From assembly GCF_040712315.1 (NCBI RefSeq), contig NC_134020.1, positions 37,812,751-37,876,750 of the forward strand: 64,000 nucleotides of DNA. Reading direction: 5' to 3'. The translations under genes and the position numbers were made by a program. This document shows, one piece after another, positions 1-11,689 of this stretch (positions are counted from its first letter, which is position 1; every line of letters starts with the position of its first letter). Origin of the DNA: Castanea sativa. Lineage: Eukaryota > Streptophyta > Magnoliopsida > Fagales > Fagaceae. Under the pieces are notes generated by a model. The model was not told where the DNA came from. It did not search any database and saw only the letters and a list, made by a program, of their open reading frames with translations.

Positions 1-996
1 GCCTATCCTGCGCGACAATAGCCCCCTGCGGGCCCTACAGCTGTGTTTTTATAAACGCAACTCCAGACCACCCTATAGCAGCGTTTTTCCACCCTATAGC
101 TGTGTTTTCCCACTCTCCATAGATGCGGTGCCTATAGTTGCGTTTTGTAAAAAACGCGGCTATAAACATTGTTTGAGCTACGTTTTTTACATCGCGGCTA
201 TAGGTCCAAATTATAACCGCGTTTTATGTGCAATCCAAACCGGGTATATAGCCGCGTTTTTTACAAAACACAGCTATAGGTGCCACATCTATACGGAGTC
301 GAAAAATGCAGCTATAGGGTAAAAACACGCAATTATAGGGTGGTCTATAGTTGCGTTTTTAAAAACGCAACATAGCGTGTTTATAGATGTGTATATAAAA
401 ATGCAGCTATAGACCCCCCTATAGCTGCATTTCTACAAACGCATCTATAGACACCCTATAACTGCGTTCCTTAAAACACAACTATAGACCCCGACATTTC
501 CTGTAGTCGCGTTTTCAAAAACGCGGCTATAGGTTTTTTTTTTTTTTTTTCAGACATATAGAAGCTGCGTTTATTAAACGCAGCTCCAAACACATATAAG
601 CTGCGTTTTCTTAAATGCAGCTCTATAAATGTTGAAGCTGCGTTTAATAAACGCAGCTCCAGATGTGTTTAAGGTGTGTTTAGTCAAACGCAGCTCTAAG
701 CATATTTTAAGCTGCGTTTCATAAATGCAGCTCCACACATATTGAAAAAAAAATAAAGCAAAAGAATTCCCCAGATGGGTCTAGAACCGCGTTTTTAAAA
801 ATGCGGCTTCAATCCTACCCAGCTAAACGTAGCCTCAACATCTGGAAAACGCAGCTCCACCCCTGGTTTATAGCCGCGTTTAGTAAACACGGCTATAGAC
901 CAAGGGTTGCAAAACGCAATTCAAATACAACCCTGTAGCTGCGTTTTTGAAAAACGCAGCTCAAAAACGCGGCTACAAAACGTGTTTTTTGTAGTG
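1..996. mobile_element. Terminal region of a CACTA (En/Spm-type) DNA transposon
   Basis: The stretch consists of dozens of short, alternately oriented copies of a subterminal motif (GCTGCGTTTT / AAAACGCAGCT, variant AACGCGGCTATAG) spaced every 20-60 bases. It stops abruptly at ...CGTGTTTTTTGTAGTG (981-996), whose reverse complement CACTACAAAAAACACG is a classical CACTA terminal inverted repeat. Dense subterminal repeats in both orientations, which bind the transposase, are a hallmark of this superfamily. The other terminus and the transposase lie to the left of the window, so autonomy cannot be judged. A 3-bp target duplication would be expected; the outer flank here is TCT (997-999). Confidence 0.85.
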
Positions 997-2668
997 TCTA
1001 AAGAAATTAAAAGATTTAATCTTATATGTTATTTCCATTCAAAAGCTAGCCCATACATTCACATTAGTGTGATATTTGTAAAGTAGGAAGTGTGGCATCA
1101 TCTTTCAATATCTTTCCAACCATGGATGGAGCCAAAGGTTACCCTCCCCTCCAAGATTGCTAAGAATATTATGAGTGTCTTAATCAATTTACCCCTTCCC
1201 TCTTCCCATGTAAAACTCGAATTTTAACCTATTACTTTCTTTTTCTTTTTCTTCTTCTTTTTTAGATTTGCTTTATGTATTTCATTTTTCATTTATACAA
1301 TATAATTAATGGATTTTTTATTTATTTTACATTAAAAACTTCATTTATAAAAGAAAAAAAATTATTTATAATTATTTGGTTTTTTAAAGGGTCAAAACGT
1401 ATAAAAGGCAAATAAAGGTTGAAATAAGAAATAATAAAGAAGCATGAGTTTTAATCGAAAGGTTAAAAAAAACATCATTAATTATTATTTTTAAAGTGAT
1501 AAAAAAATGATTAAAGAAGCTCATATTCCTAATGTAATGATTTATACTTCTTCAAAATATATGTGTGTATGTGCGCGCGCGCGTATGTGTAATACAGTAA
1601 TAAAGATATAAGCATGATTGAAAAATAGACCCTATGCTTAATATTATTTTCAACTTATTTTAAATTTCGAGTACATCAAATTTCAAAAAATAATTTTAAA
1701 AATATTACAATTTGATCATTTTTATAATTTACATGAGTTGTACATGAGGTTTGTATAACTACTAAAAATATTTTCATGTGAATCGTAAGTGAAACTTGGA
1801 ACTTTTTTTTTTTTAAATCACAAAATGGCTTATCATTTATATGAAATTTTTTTACAGTTAAATACTATGTAATAAATATGTTTTCATGTGTAAAAAATCA
1901 CAAAATATATATTTGTAAAAAAACATTTAGTATGCACTTGAATGGACTTTTATTGTTCAAATTGGCATCAAATTCCCATGTGCATGTGTTTGCATGCGTG
2001 TATCGCATATAAAATATTTTATTTCAAAATTAAATTTTAGCCTTTTACCACTACTTCTTATCCAAAATTAATAAACAGTAAAATAATATTAAAATGTATT
2101 TAATTATAAATGCGCCACCTTTTTTTTTTATTCTTGAAAAGCAAAAGTCCCACATAGAAAATTTACATGATAATTAACAAGAAGATTATAAAATAAAATA
2201 AAATAAAAATATTGCTCCTAAGTTCAAAATGAGAATTTATCTTTAACATATATATTTAGGTGAATTCCAAAATAAAATAGAAGGTCATATAAATTTATTC
2301 TATTTATTTCTATTTTGAAATAATTGTTTATTACAAGACCATCATCTGGACCCTACTACGACCAGAAAATTTAGAAACCAGTTTTTATTTTTTTATTTTC
2401 CAAGTTCTTTAACCAATCAAAGTTTTTAAAACAATGGTTAACACAACTCTTTGGTATATGCTTTTTGCCTACACATCGACCAAATAGTTTATCAATAATT
2501 AAAAAAAAAATTCATTTGGTCAAACGACTCAAACCTGACCACACTTGATCGTGGCGTCATAATCCTGAAAGTAAGCTCCTAAATGCTAACCATCACCAAA
2601 CTTCTAAGAGTGTGTGTGTGTGTTTTTTTTGTAAAAATAGTGTATGTTACATAAGAAAGTATAGTATA

Positions 2669-2699
<31 letters not shown>

Positions 2700-3068
2700 T
2701 GAAAGCTTTTGTGATGATAAACGTGATTTAGAACTCTAGTATGACCATCAGGTCGTCCCCCACAGGAGGATCTAGGGTCAATTCAAGCATACCAATATAT
2801 ATATATATGAGCAAAAAGAATATAAATGAAGATTTAATTAGAAAAGCAAATTAAGGGTCAACAATTAAGGGCACCAAGCCAGCAATAGTGGCCTTAAATA
2901 CTGCCATCAACTCCTTTAGATGTCTTGGGGCTTTGTGATTCTCACTTATTTTAACGATGCACCCTTGGCATATGCCTAACTTTGGATCAGTGATAGGTTC
3001 GCGAATGAGTGATTTCATTCATATTTAAAATTCTTTTTGGTAGACTGGGAACTCAAGGAAGAAACCCA
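997..3068. other. AT-rich intergenic DNA, no gene seen
   Basis: No credible gene. Contains a TG/CG alternating tract near 1562-1590 and a (GT)n/(TA)n microsatellite cluster at about 2609-2699. An antisense open stretch of about 50 codons (about 2870-3022) has protein-like composition but no recognisable family. Confidence 0.6.
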
Positions 3069-3778
3069 TCGGTTATGCCAGAAGTAATTTGTAGGCTAGC
3101 ATAATTTTGGGAGATAATACCGTTAATTAGTAAGGTTTTGAAACTATTTAGGAAACTAGCATCTCAAGTTTTTGAAGCTCGAGTTAGGTGACAAAATTGA
3201 GCCTCAAAGACTTGAGTTCTAGTGTTGAGATGGAGTAATTTATCCACGTGGAACTTGAGTTTCTCATACTCAAAAAGTATTTGAAGAATGAAGATGAAGA
3301 CGATCTGAAGAACCGAAGAACCAGATCTGAAGGAAGAAGAAGAACGATCTGGAAAATGAAGACCTGAAGACACAATCTGGAAAATACGATCCGAAAAACG
3401 CAGATTCGAAAAAGAAAAAGAAAAAGAGAGATTTAGAGTGGACAACGCAGAATGATCTGAAATGGAAAACGCAGATCCGAAGAACATAGAACGATCTGAA
3501 CAGAGATTTGGAGTTGAGAACGCAGAACTGAAAAATAGAGGAGCAAAACTGAAAAACAGAGGAACTCGAGTATTATAAACTCAAGTTCTACGTGGATTCC
3601 ACATGGATAATTTTTGTTTGCTAGCTTAGGAACTCGAGCATTTAAGACTCGAGTTCTATCATGAAACTCGAGTCTTAGAAACTCAAGATGCTATTCTTCC
3701 ACATTGTTTTGCAAAAATCACCACTAACAAAATTGTTAAAAATTTAAGGCCAAATGGAAAAAAAATTCGGTTATGCCA
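3069..3778. mobile_element. MULE-type foldback element, 'CTCGAG' family, copy 1
   Basis: A 12-bp direct repeat, TCGGTTATGCCA, lies at 3069-3080 and 3767-3778 and looks like a target site duplication. The DNA between has inverted ends: ACTAGCATCTCAAG... on the left, and on the right a reverse complement reading ATAGCATCTTGAG. The interior repeats AACTCGAG / CTCGAGTTC motifs and a purine-rich block. No transposase is visible, so it is non-autonomous. The same terminal sequences recur at 23.67-25.45 kb. The long inverted ends and the 9-12 bp duplication fit the Mutator superfamily. Small open frames inside are not supported as genes. Confidence 0.65.
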
Positions 3779-4399
3779 TGCCAAAGTCCTAGCTAATATT
3801 ACAAGTATAAACTAAAATAAAATCCATAATCCCCACGGTGGAGATAGCAATCTAGATTTGGAAGGAGCAGTGAGGATGTAGATAAATGACTAAAATTTTT
3901 AGTGATGCATCATAAGTTTTATATAATAAAAAAATTGAATTTAAATTGAGCACTTATGTTGTAATTGTAATATATTTTTAGTTTTAATAACGTGTTTTGA
4001 GATAAATTTTGCATGAGTGAAACTTTTAAACATTTGAATTTTTATTTAAAAAAAAAAAGAAAAAAGAAACCATTTACCTCTCACAATATCAACAAATTTG
4101 TGGAATACACTAGATGTTTAGGAAGCTATAATTCACAACCAATTTTTCAAAAAACTCAATTTTCTTTACAATTGACATCTCTTGTAACTTTGTAGTTTAA
4201 ACTCTTTTTTATTCCAAAGATAAAAAATTAATTACTAGAAAAATAACAATAAATTGAAGAAAAAAATATTTGAATACTCAAGAAAATAATGAAAATATAA
4301 AACTAAGTATATTGACACATAGTCCAAAAAGTGAATTATTGGAACTAGGCTGACAAAACTAAAAACTCTTTAGACAATATTTAATTACTTATACCAAAT
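3779..4399. other. AT-rich intergenic DNA, nothing recognised
   Basis: Low-complexity AT-rich sequence. The 60-codon open frame starting near 4013 is lysine/phenylalanine-rich through poly-A runs and is not supported. Confidence 0.6.
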
Positions 4400-5160
4400 A
4401 GGTATTGTAGGGAGGATTGGCCCATTAGTATATATTGGGCTGAGGGCTTGGTCCAAGGATGCCTAATTGTTCGAAGACGGGTAAACATTGTCATGGAGGT
4501 CGGCATTGATGAATAAAGAAATGGGTTTAATTATGATGATTCGAGAAGGGGGTCCGAGGATAGATGCCTCCTCGATTGAGCAAAGTAGAGTTCAAAAGGT
4601 ACGGTCTGCCATCCAGAAGCAACGTTCTAGGAAACTCTGTTGATAAGAATATTTATCGTGAGAACACAGGACAAAAGAAAGTTATAAAATATCTAGGAGA
4701 AAGATTGAATACTTTGTAGCTAATTTTCTAGCCGCATTAATGAGAAAATGATACCTGAACAGTGGTTTTCAGCCTTACAGCTGCTTCCAAAGATTTCGGA
4801 AGGTGCTGATGGGATAAAGATCAACACCAGTAATCTAATCTACACGTGGAGGGTAGAGATAAAAGGGGGAATGTAGTATAAAGTAGGGAGAGGACTTTGA
4901 TCTACAATTGGGCTTTAATGTGTGGCTTAGAGTGGGACAAAAAAGGACAAATAAAACTCTAACTCCAATGGGCTTTGGACTTATCTGTTAACTTTTGACA
5001 AATTCAAAATTATCATTAATTATATTTAATACCACTGTATAAATATAATTGCACTCTACGCCTTATTAATAAATTGTCTAGGAGGAAGTTTCACACACAT
5101 ATACACTTAGATTAGGTTATAGTAGAAATTATATCTTGTATCAAAAAATAAATATATCAT
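4400..5160 (+). repeat. Probable degenerate LTR (Ty3/gypsy type), perhaps solo
   Basis: The stretch is less AT-rich than its flanks and carries phrases typical of plant gypsy LTRs: TATATATTGGGCTGAGGG near 4420, a GTCCGAGG/CCTCCTCG block near 4551-4575, and CACGTGGAGGGTAGAGATAA near 4843. No internal coding region is adjacent, which suggests a solo or fragmentary LTR. The right end (about 5075-5155, CACACATATACACTTAGATT...) is nearly repeated at 17.49-17.56 kb, so a second element tail may be fused here. Boundaries are approximate. Confidence 0.4.
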
Positions 5161-6104
5161 GAAAATATTCGTAATAATACAAAGTCATAATGTATAACTG
5201 TTACTTTGAAAATTACTACTTTTTTATCCTTGAGTACCTAGTTTAATCCTTTAAGTTATTCATATATATTTTATGAAATCTAATTTCAAAAAATATAAAC
5301 TTTAGTAACTCTTTACTGAAATAGTTAGGCCTAACACTCTAAATAATCAAACCCATTAAATTTATCTTAAGTGAATATTTTATATTTCTATAAAGAGATT
5401 ATGAATTTCATCTTAAGAATATGTGTTCCTACAAAATTATGTGTGGTTGTCCAACATACTGAAATCTCGACCGTTTGTTTAAATCTCACTCTTGATATAC
5501 TAAAGCAACCTACATTTCATGATCGGGTTCATTATTCCCTCAAGATTGAGAGTTTATGTAAATAAAAATTGTGACATTTATTAATTATTTGACAGTCTTT
5601 AATAAAATAATAAATCTCACAGTAATCTAGTTCAATATGTCTTAAAACATATTAACATATTAATTAGAAGTCTTCACTTCCATGATCAAGACAAACCATC
5701 TTAATTGACATGTTATAGTCTTTGTAAATGAAATGCTCATTTTCATTACCGACTACGAACTAAGATTTTGAGTTTACAAAGAACTTGCAATTTATATTTT
5801 TTATGACTAAATCATATACTATACATTTCAAGGACTATATGATAATGTCCACATATTCATATTACTATTATTTTAGATAATAATAGAATAATTTTATTAA
5901 ATATAACATAATGTCATACATAGCATAAAATAGAATTTTAGGACACTAATCCTGACAGAATCAATCGAATTAAGATAAAATTTTGAATGCTCAAATTTTG
6001 AGTAGATCATTAGACATGAAGAATCTAATATCTTGCTACAATGTTTTCCTAAGACCTTTTCTTTTCTTAAATGAATGAGGGAAATTTATTGAAACCTAGG
6101 TAAC
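5161..6104. other. AT-rich intergenic DNA, nothing recognised
   Basis: No supported gene or repeat boundary. The open frame near 5371-5565 has no family signature. Confidence 0.55.
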
Positions 6105-6420
6105 CATAACTTTTTTTTTTTTTTTAATACCCATTGCAGAAAAGATCAGACAAGAATAATGAGCAGTACAAGGTTGAAGAAGATTGACATAGGACTTTGA
6201 AACTTGACAAGCTAAAAGATAGGTGGATTTGATGATGATATCTGGCACTGTATAGGTTCTACAGCCTAATATTCCTTCTGTCAGTCTTTCTGAAACTCTT
6301 GCTTCCCCTGAAGAGTTGCTTGCCGGCCTGTTGCATCGATAGCTTAAAACCCAATGCCGCACCATTTTCTGCCCTTGATCTTGATTCCTTCAACCTTCAA
6401 CATTACCGGCCATCCTTGGG
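6105..6420 (-). pseudogene. Possible retroposed cDNA fragment with poly-A tail
   Basis: On the minus strand the sequence reads from about 6420 down to a 15-base A-run (T-run at 6111-6125 on +). It is more GC-balanced than its surroundings, as expected of an inserted transcript. It holds an 89-codon open frame (6365 to 6096) of unrecognised sequence whose last residues are simply the translated A-run. I could not identify the parent gene and found no convincing target duplication. It could equally be the 3' end of an unrecognised retroelement. Confidence 0.3.
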
Positions 6421-6519
6421 TGTCCACGTGCTAGGTTCTATACTTATATAGTTTTATTGACACTAAATATAACTTGTAGAGCCTAGAGAATTGATTAGAT
6501 AATACTCAAGATGTTGGCA

Positions 6520-7270
6520 TTTAGTGTGCAAGAACAGAAAAGCTGCTAATACAAGAACATAAATTTCATCAGGTTTGACAAATCAAAATTGAAGTTCGAT
6601 CGATCGAAGGTCACGGATAAAAAAAATCAGCCAACATAAAAGCCCATAACTTGTCCGCTTCAAACCCAATTCGTGATCTGTTTGTTGTAGTATTTAAAAG
6701 ACATTATAAGCTAGTCCTAAAGAGCTTTTTGATAGAGAGAAGAGTGCCTCTTGTGCTTCCTTTTTTAGATCTAAAACTTTGTACCCAAAGCTCTCTCATA
6801 TCAACTACCAGTGATTTGTTTGAAGAAACTCAAGATTTGGTCTTTAAGAGTGGTCTTTAAGTCATAGACAGGAGGTTTACGTTGATCCAAAGCTTTAACG
6901 AGATTTTGAAGTACATGGATTGAAGGTTCACATTTGGAATAGATCTATATCAGAGAAGTTTGTGGGATTCAGAATTATTTTGTTAACTTTAGTTAGATTT
7001 TTCATGAATTGATATTTTAACTGCAAATCTTCGTTTGATAGTAGATTGTTCATCTTGGAATTGGTCCCCCCAAGTTTTTCCTGTGAAACTGGTTTGGTTT
7101 CATTGATTTTTTAGGTTATCATATCTTGTCTTTTTTAATTTTATATGATACACGATATGCTTGATTATATGTTTAATCTAAGGTTTGTATAATTGACCTA
7201 ATTAATCACTTCGCCTTAAAACTGGTTAAATCACAGTTTTTCCCAGCGGTCTAAATCTATCACGATGCTT
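6520..7270 (+). repeat. LTR-like sequence (Ty1/copia type?)
   Basis: Contains a GATCGATCGAAGG block near 6599-6612 and a downstream CT-poor, T-rich stretch ending in TTTTTCCCAGCGG (near 7240), resembling LTRs of large plant copia elements. No internal pol region adjoins it. This rests on general resemblance only; termini and target duplication were not found. The short open frame at 6651-6860 is not supported. Confidence 0.3.
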
Positions 7271-9505
7271 CTACTTGCTGATTCAGTTGGTGTTTTCTAT
7301 GTAGGTCTTTGTATGGGCTCTCGTTGTTGGTGCTGAAAGGCCACATCACACCGGAATGAAAGAAGATCTGTCTTTCTTATTGTTTAGGCAATTTTGTTGA
7401 AAGTTTTGCAACAATTTATTAAAAATGTGTTCTCTTTTGAGCAACAATTAGTTTATAACTTCTACATATGCACAAGTGTATTTAAGAAAAAACATAACTA
7501 ATTAAGTACATATCACACGTTCATATGAATCATATTTAAGTTTAAAATTACTTATATTCTTTTCTTTTTCCGATTTCATAACAAAAAGAAGGATATTTTT
7601 GACCTACTGATATACTTAGTTTTTCTTTCTTACAATAATATTTTTGTTTCTACAATGCAATAAATTTATTTAACATTTACATTATTCAAACAAGTATTGA
7701 AAACTGAAATTTGTAGTTAAATTAATGATATGTTTTTTTTATATATAAATAGAATTGTATTAATTTTAAATATTTTGAAAGTAATTTTAAATAGGTTTGA
7801 AAGTGTTTTAAATTGGATATAACTTATAAGTAAATATATAAATTAGAGTGATACTTGGCAGAAAATTAGATATGTAAAATCTAATTTCAATGAAACCTAC
7901 AAAATTTACAATGAAATTAGAATCTAATTTGGACCTTCTATTGAGTTTATAATTTAATAAATTATATAGAAATATATTAGAAATTGCTCCTGTAAAAATA
8001 TATTTATTATTATTATTTTTTTATAGTTTTTCTTACTCATGGATATAAATATTTACAGATCAAGTCACCTCAGAATCTCCCAATGCATAATGATGAATTT
8101 TATTCTCATAAGCTCTTAGCCCTATATAAATCTTATATGAATTTAAGACACAAATCCAATCACCTAACAAAAATCCATTACATAAAATTTTGTGATCAAA
8201 CATATGAATGTGTAAAAGACAATGTTTATTCTCAAAATACTGACACAGGTGTGTACATATAAAGCAAACTTCATTTTCATACATCTGACATTTCAAAATA
8301 GAGGTGACCTCCTATTAGAGGGACAGGGAGTCGAGCCGTCTAGGCACCATAGGAGATAGGACAAGTCCTTAAGTTAATGATAGTTTTGTCAACACCTCGA
8401 CTTTACCTTTCTCTGCGCAAAGGGAAATCCATAAGTGAGTGACCGTTCAAAAGTTGATTTAGCTCTTTCTTTTCTTTCCTTTTTTTTTTTTTGGGTAGCG
8501 GGAACTTGTAGTTCAAAAGTATAACACCCTTCATATGTCTACGTGCACCACTTCCATTGATTTACGACATAATTAACAAAAAGAAAATTGAGCAATACTT
8601 ATAATTGGATAGTGTTAATGGATACTGTGGGGTGCCTATTAACGAATTATAGTGGCGGCTTCAGGATTTTTTTTCTAGAGAGTTAATAAGAAGATAAATC
8701 TTAGATCAAAAATGAATCTTGTGGTCTACAATGTTTTTTTATTACAAATTTGTCCATAGTATTAGCAAAAAAAATAAAATATAAACTATTAGTTTATTTG
8801 GTATATGATTTCATAATACAATGAACATACTAATTATTATTGCTAAGATAAAATCTTGAAAATCGTCCATTGTTTTCAAATACAATAAATATATTAATTA
8901 TTATTGCTAAGTTTAATTTAATTATTATTGCCCAAAATTCTTTTATCTATTAGTTTGTTTTAACTCTTTACAATTCTTGTATTTAACAATTCAACTCAAC
9001 TTTGACAACTATTGTTCTTGGTAATTGTATTAAGTGTGTTTGGGTCTTGATTATAAGCCAACTTATTACTTCATTTTTTTTCCTACTATTTGCGGGTTTC
9101 ATGTGAGTTCCTACTTATTTTATATTTTTAGCAAAAAGTCAGATAAACTATTCTCAAATAGGTCATATGAAAATTTTTGTTGTATTAACATTTGTTTTTG
9201 CCTTCACTCAATCACTCTTGGCCCGTCCCACACGCCTGGTCCTCAGTCAGCAAATAACAAATATTCTTATAAAAAAAAAACAAAGAACAAATTAAAAGCA
9301 CTTCAGATTCAACAACTAATTGTTATTTTCAAGGTTTTAGATTAAATTGGCTTGTTGTTGGGCTTTTTTTTTTTTTTGGTTTAAAAAATGCCTAGATATT
9401 GGTAATTGGATTATATTAAGGTTAATTTAGTTGTGCTTAGGAAAAAATATATAGGATTAGAGCGTTCAAATTTTTATTTTAGAGGATCAAAACAAATAAA
9501 AATTT

Positions 9506-9510
<5 letters not shown>
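7271..9510. other. Intergenic DNA with decayed transposon fragments
   Basis: AT-rich. Near 8651-8672 the phrase AGTGGCGGCTTCAGGATTTTT resembles the end of a common plant DNA transposon family (related phrases near 19225 and 48112). No gene supported; the open frames at 8060-8296 and 9034-9345 lack family features. Confidence 0.45.

Positions 9511-9512
<2 letters not shown>

Positions 9513-9552
<40 letters not shown>
9513..9552. repeat. (TA)n microsatellite
   Basis: About 20 TA units, followed at about 9566-9590 by a short inverted repeat (CAGGGGGTTC / GAACCCCCTG) that could form a hairpin. It inflates two spurious open frames on opposite strands. Confidence 0.9.
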
Positions 9553-9556
<4 letters not shown>

Positions 9557-9559
9557 TGG

Positions 9560-10560
9560 CCAAGTCAGGGGGTTCATTTGAACCCCCTGGGCTATGGCTA
9601 GTGCCACCCATGGATTTCTATTAGTTTTTTTAGTCAATTTTTTTACTAGTTTTATAGGGTGTGGAACTAGTGAAGCCAACTTTTTGAGTTTCATTTATTA
9701 TTTCAACCATATTTTCAGCACCTCTTATTAATTAAGGCTAATATTTTATTAATTGAACCCCACAATAACTCATTCTTAAAAAACACTTTATTGTGTTTGT
9801 TAACATAAATTCTACACTATATAAATTCTAACATTCATTTATAATACTGTTGAAATCCATCACTTACCTTCAATGTCACATAAATTTGTAAATAGTAAAA
9901 TTTGTATTGATTTAAATTTAATGATTTTACAATTTTTTTTTTTTTTTTGAAGATAGACAGTGTCATAATTTATAGCTCATGTACTCTATTAACAATATAT
10001 GAAAGAGAAAAATAAAGGATCCGTTTTGTAAGAGACTTCTAGTAACGTTTTTGTTATTTTGTAGAAATACGTGTAGGTAAAAAAATATGTGAAAATACAT
10101 ATAATATTGTTTAAATGCTGAAAACTGTTATTTAAACAACGATACCAAACACTCTCAAAGTGTCAAGAATTTTGTATTTTTATGATATAGCCTAGGACAA
10201 TCTAGGAATAGCTTAATGGTATAGCCTGGTCTTTCTTAAGAGTACGGCTGGTGAAAAGAGAGAGAAAGTACTGGTATTTATTTTCCAAAGGAGTGTTATC
10301 ATTTTCATCTAACAAACTTGTGTGTTGATGGTTGGTTGAGGTGTATCACTTCTATCTTCCAACTCTTGCAGGCAACCACAAAAAAAATAAAATATAATAA
10401 AAAATAATTTGGAAAGAAAAAGTGAATGAAAGACAAACAGATATTATAAAGTAAGCAAAGGCCAAGAGACTTCACCAAGACCTGATCACTCGTTCTTACT
10501 CTATTATTATGCCTTGGTGGAAGTCGACGTTTCCTCATTTCTCAGCTGTTTGTAATGTCC
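9560..10560. other. Intergenic DNA upstream of the homeobox gene
   Basis: AT-rich with homopolymer tracts. The minus-strand open frame at 10305-10538 has no recognisable product. Nothing else supported. Confidence 0.5.
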
Positions 10561-11306
10561 TGTTGACCCACTTTCCCCTTACTATTTTTTTTATAAAAAA
10601 AAATTACTTCTATCTCTCTCTCTTGATTTTTTTTTAAAATTTTATAGTTTTACATCAAACGTGCTTGCATCAAATGATTTGAAAGGGATCCCTCAAGTTT
10701 TCTTTTTCTTTTTTTTCTAATCCATCTGATCAGGCACCTATCACAAAACAGTGAGAGATAAAAGAAATAAAAGGGTAAACAAGGAAAAAAAAGCTATTAA
10801 TATCTTCAGCTGTCTTTTTTTTTTTCTTTTTTTCTTTTTTTTAAGATTCAAAGAATTTTCTGTGAGACACTTAAAAACTCTTTCTGTCTTTTATTTGTTA
10901 TATCATTTTCATTTGTAAGAGAATTGCAGAGTTTGTTTTAGTACTATGACGAGCTAGCAAAGTAGCAAACTCTCAAAGCCTAGAGAGAATATTGCTCCCA
11001 ATCCCATGATAGACAGTCAGAGAGATAGACTGACATGTGCTCAGATGTATCCTCTCCCTCGTGTGTGTTTTAGCCATAATTGGTTGGTACTCTGCGCCTT
11101 GTACTACTAGTCTTCAAGCATCTTGATGGGTTTTCTTTTCTTTTTTTTTTACAATATTTTATTTCTTTCTTTTCGTTATGATCTTTGATGGGTTTTGTGT
11201 CAGTCTAAATCATCATCATCTAATTCCTTAAACTAATGTTTCTTTCTCTTCCTATTCCCTATTCCCCATATATCAAAACAACATATATCCATTTAGTTAC
11301 AAATAT

Positions 11307-11348
11307 TACATCTACATCTACATCTACATCTACATCTACATCTACATC
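11307..11348. repeat. (ACATCT)n hexanucleotide repeat in the 5' region of the homeobox gene
   Basis: About seven perfect copies of ACATCT, followed by a TTC-rich run. It is likely polymorphic and lies about 340 bases upstream of the start codon, in the leader or leader intron. Confidence 0.9.
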
Positions 11349-11576
11349 ATTCTTCTTCTTCTTTTTTTCGGATCTTCTTTGCACAGTCTTTGAAAGATTT
11401 GCTTATTTTTTCCAAAAATCATTGTTTCAAAACACTTTTTTCCTCGATGGGTTTTTTGTATAAAAAATGTTTGCGATCTATAGAGTAATTCAGGGATTGA
11501 TCATCAGCTTTTTCTCCCTTGCTTTTTCACAGGATCCGTACGTTCTGCCGTCAGTCATAGCGTCCGTACAACTCAC

Positions 11577-11642
11577 ATGTATAAGAAGAGAAAGGAAGAT
11601 TCTCTGTGCAGCTTTATTGGTATGTCCGTACAGTTACTGTGA
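11577..11642 (+). promoter_or_regulatory. Upstream ORF (21 codons) in the BLH1-like leader
   Basis: An ATG at 11577 opens a 21-codon frame ending in TGA at 11640-11642, 47 bases before the main ATG (11690). It begins M-Y-K-K-R-K-E-D and is in a different frame from the homeobox CDS. If the leader exon begins after the acceptor at 11532, this is the first AUG of the mature message and would reduce or condition translation of the main ORF. No conservation data were available. Confidence 0.45.
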
Positions 11643-11689
11643 AAATAATTTATCTCTGCGCAGCTTTATTTTTGTCAGAAATCAAATCC

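Larger units (their letters stand above)
10561..11689 (+). promoter_or_regulatory. BLH1: 5' flank and leader of the BEL1-like gene
   Basis: Pyrimidine-rich tracts (10610-10625, 10805-10840) precede the gene. A likely leader acceptor, TTTTTCACAG, ends at 11532, which suggests an intron in the 5' UTR, as some BEL1-like genes have. The transcription start was not identified. The leader includes a hexanucleotide repeat and an upstream ORF, listed separately. Confidence 0.45.

Noticed and set aside
1..996. Regularly spaced repeats as a CRISPR-like array
   Set aside because: Units alternate in orientation, spacing is irregular, the organism is a plant, and a CACTA terminus closes the array.
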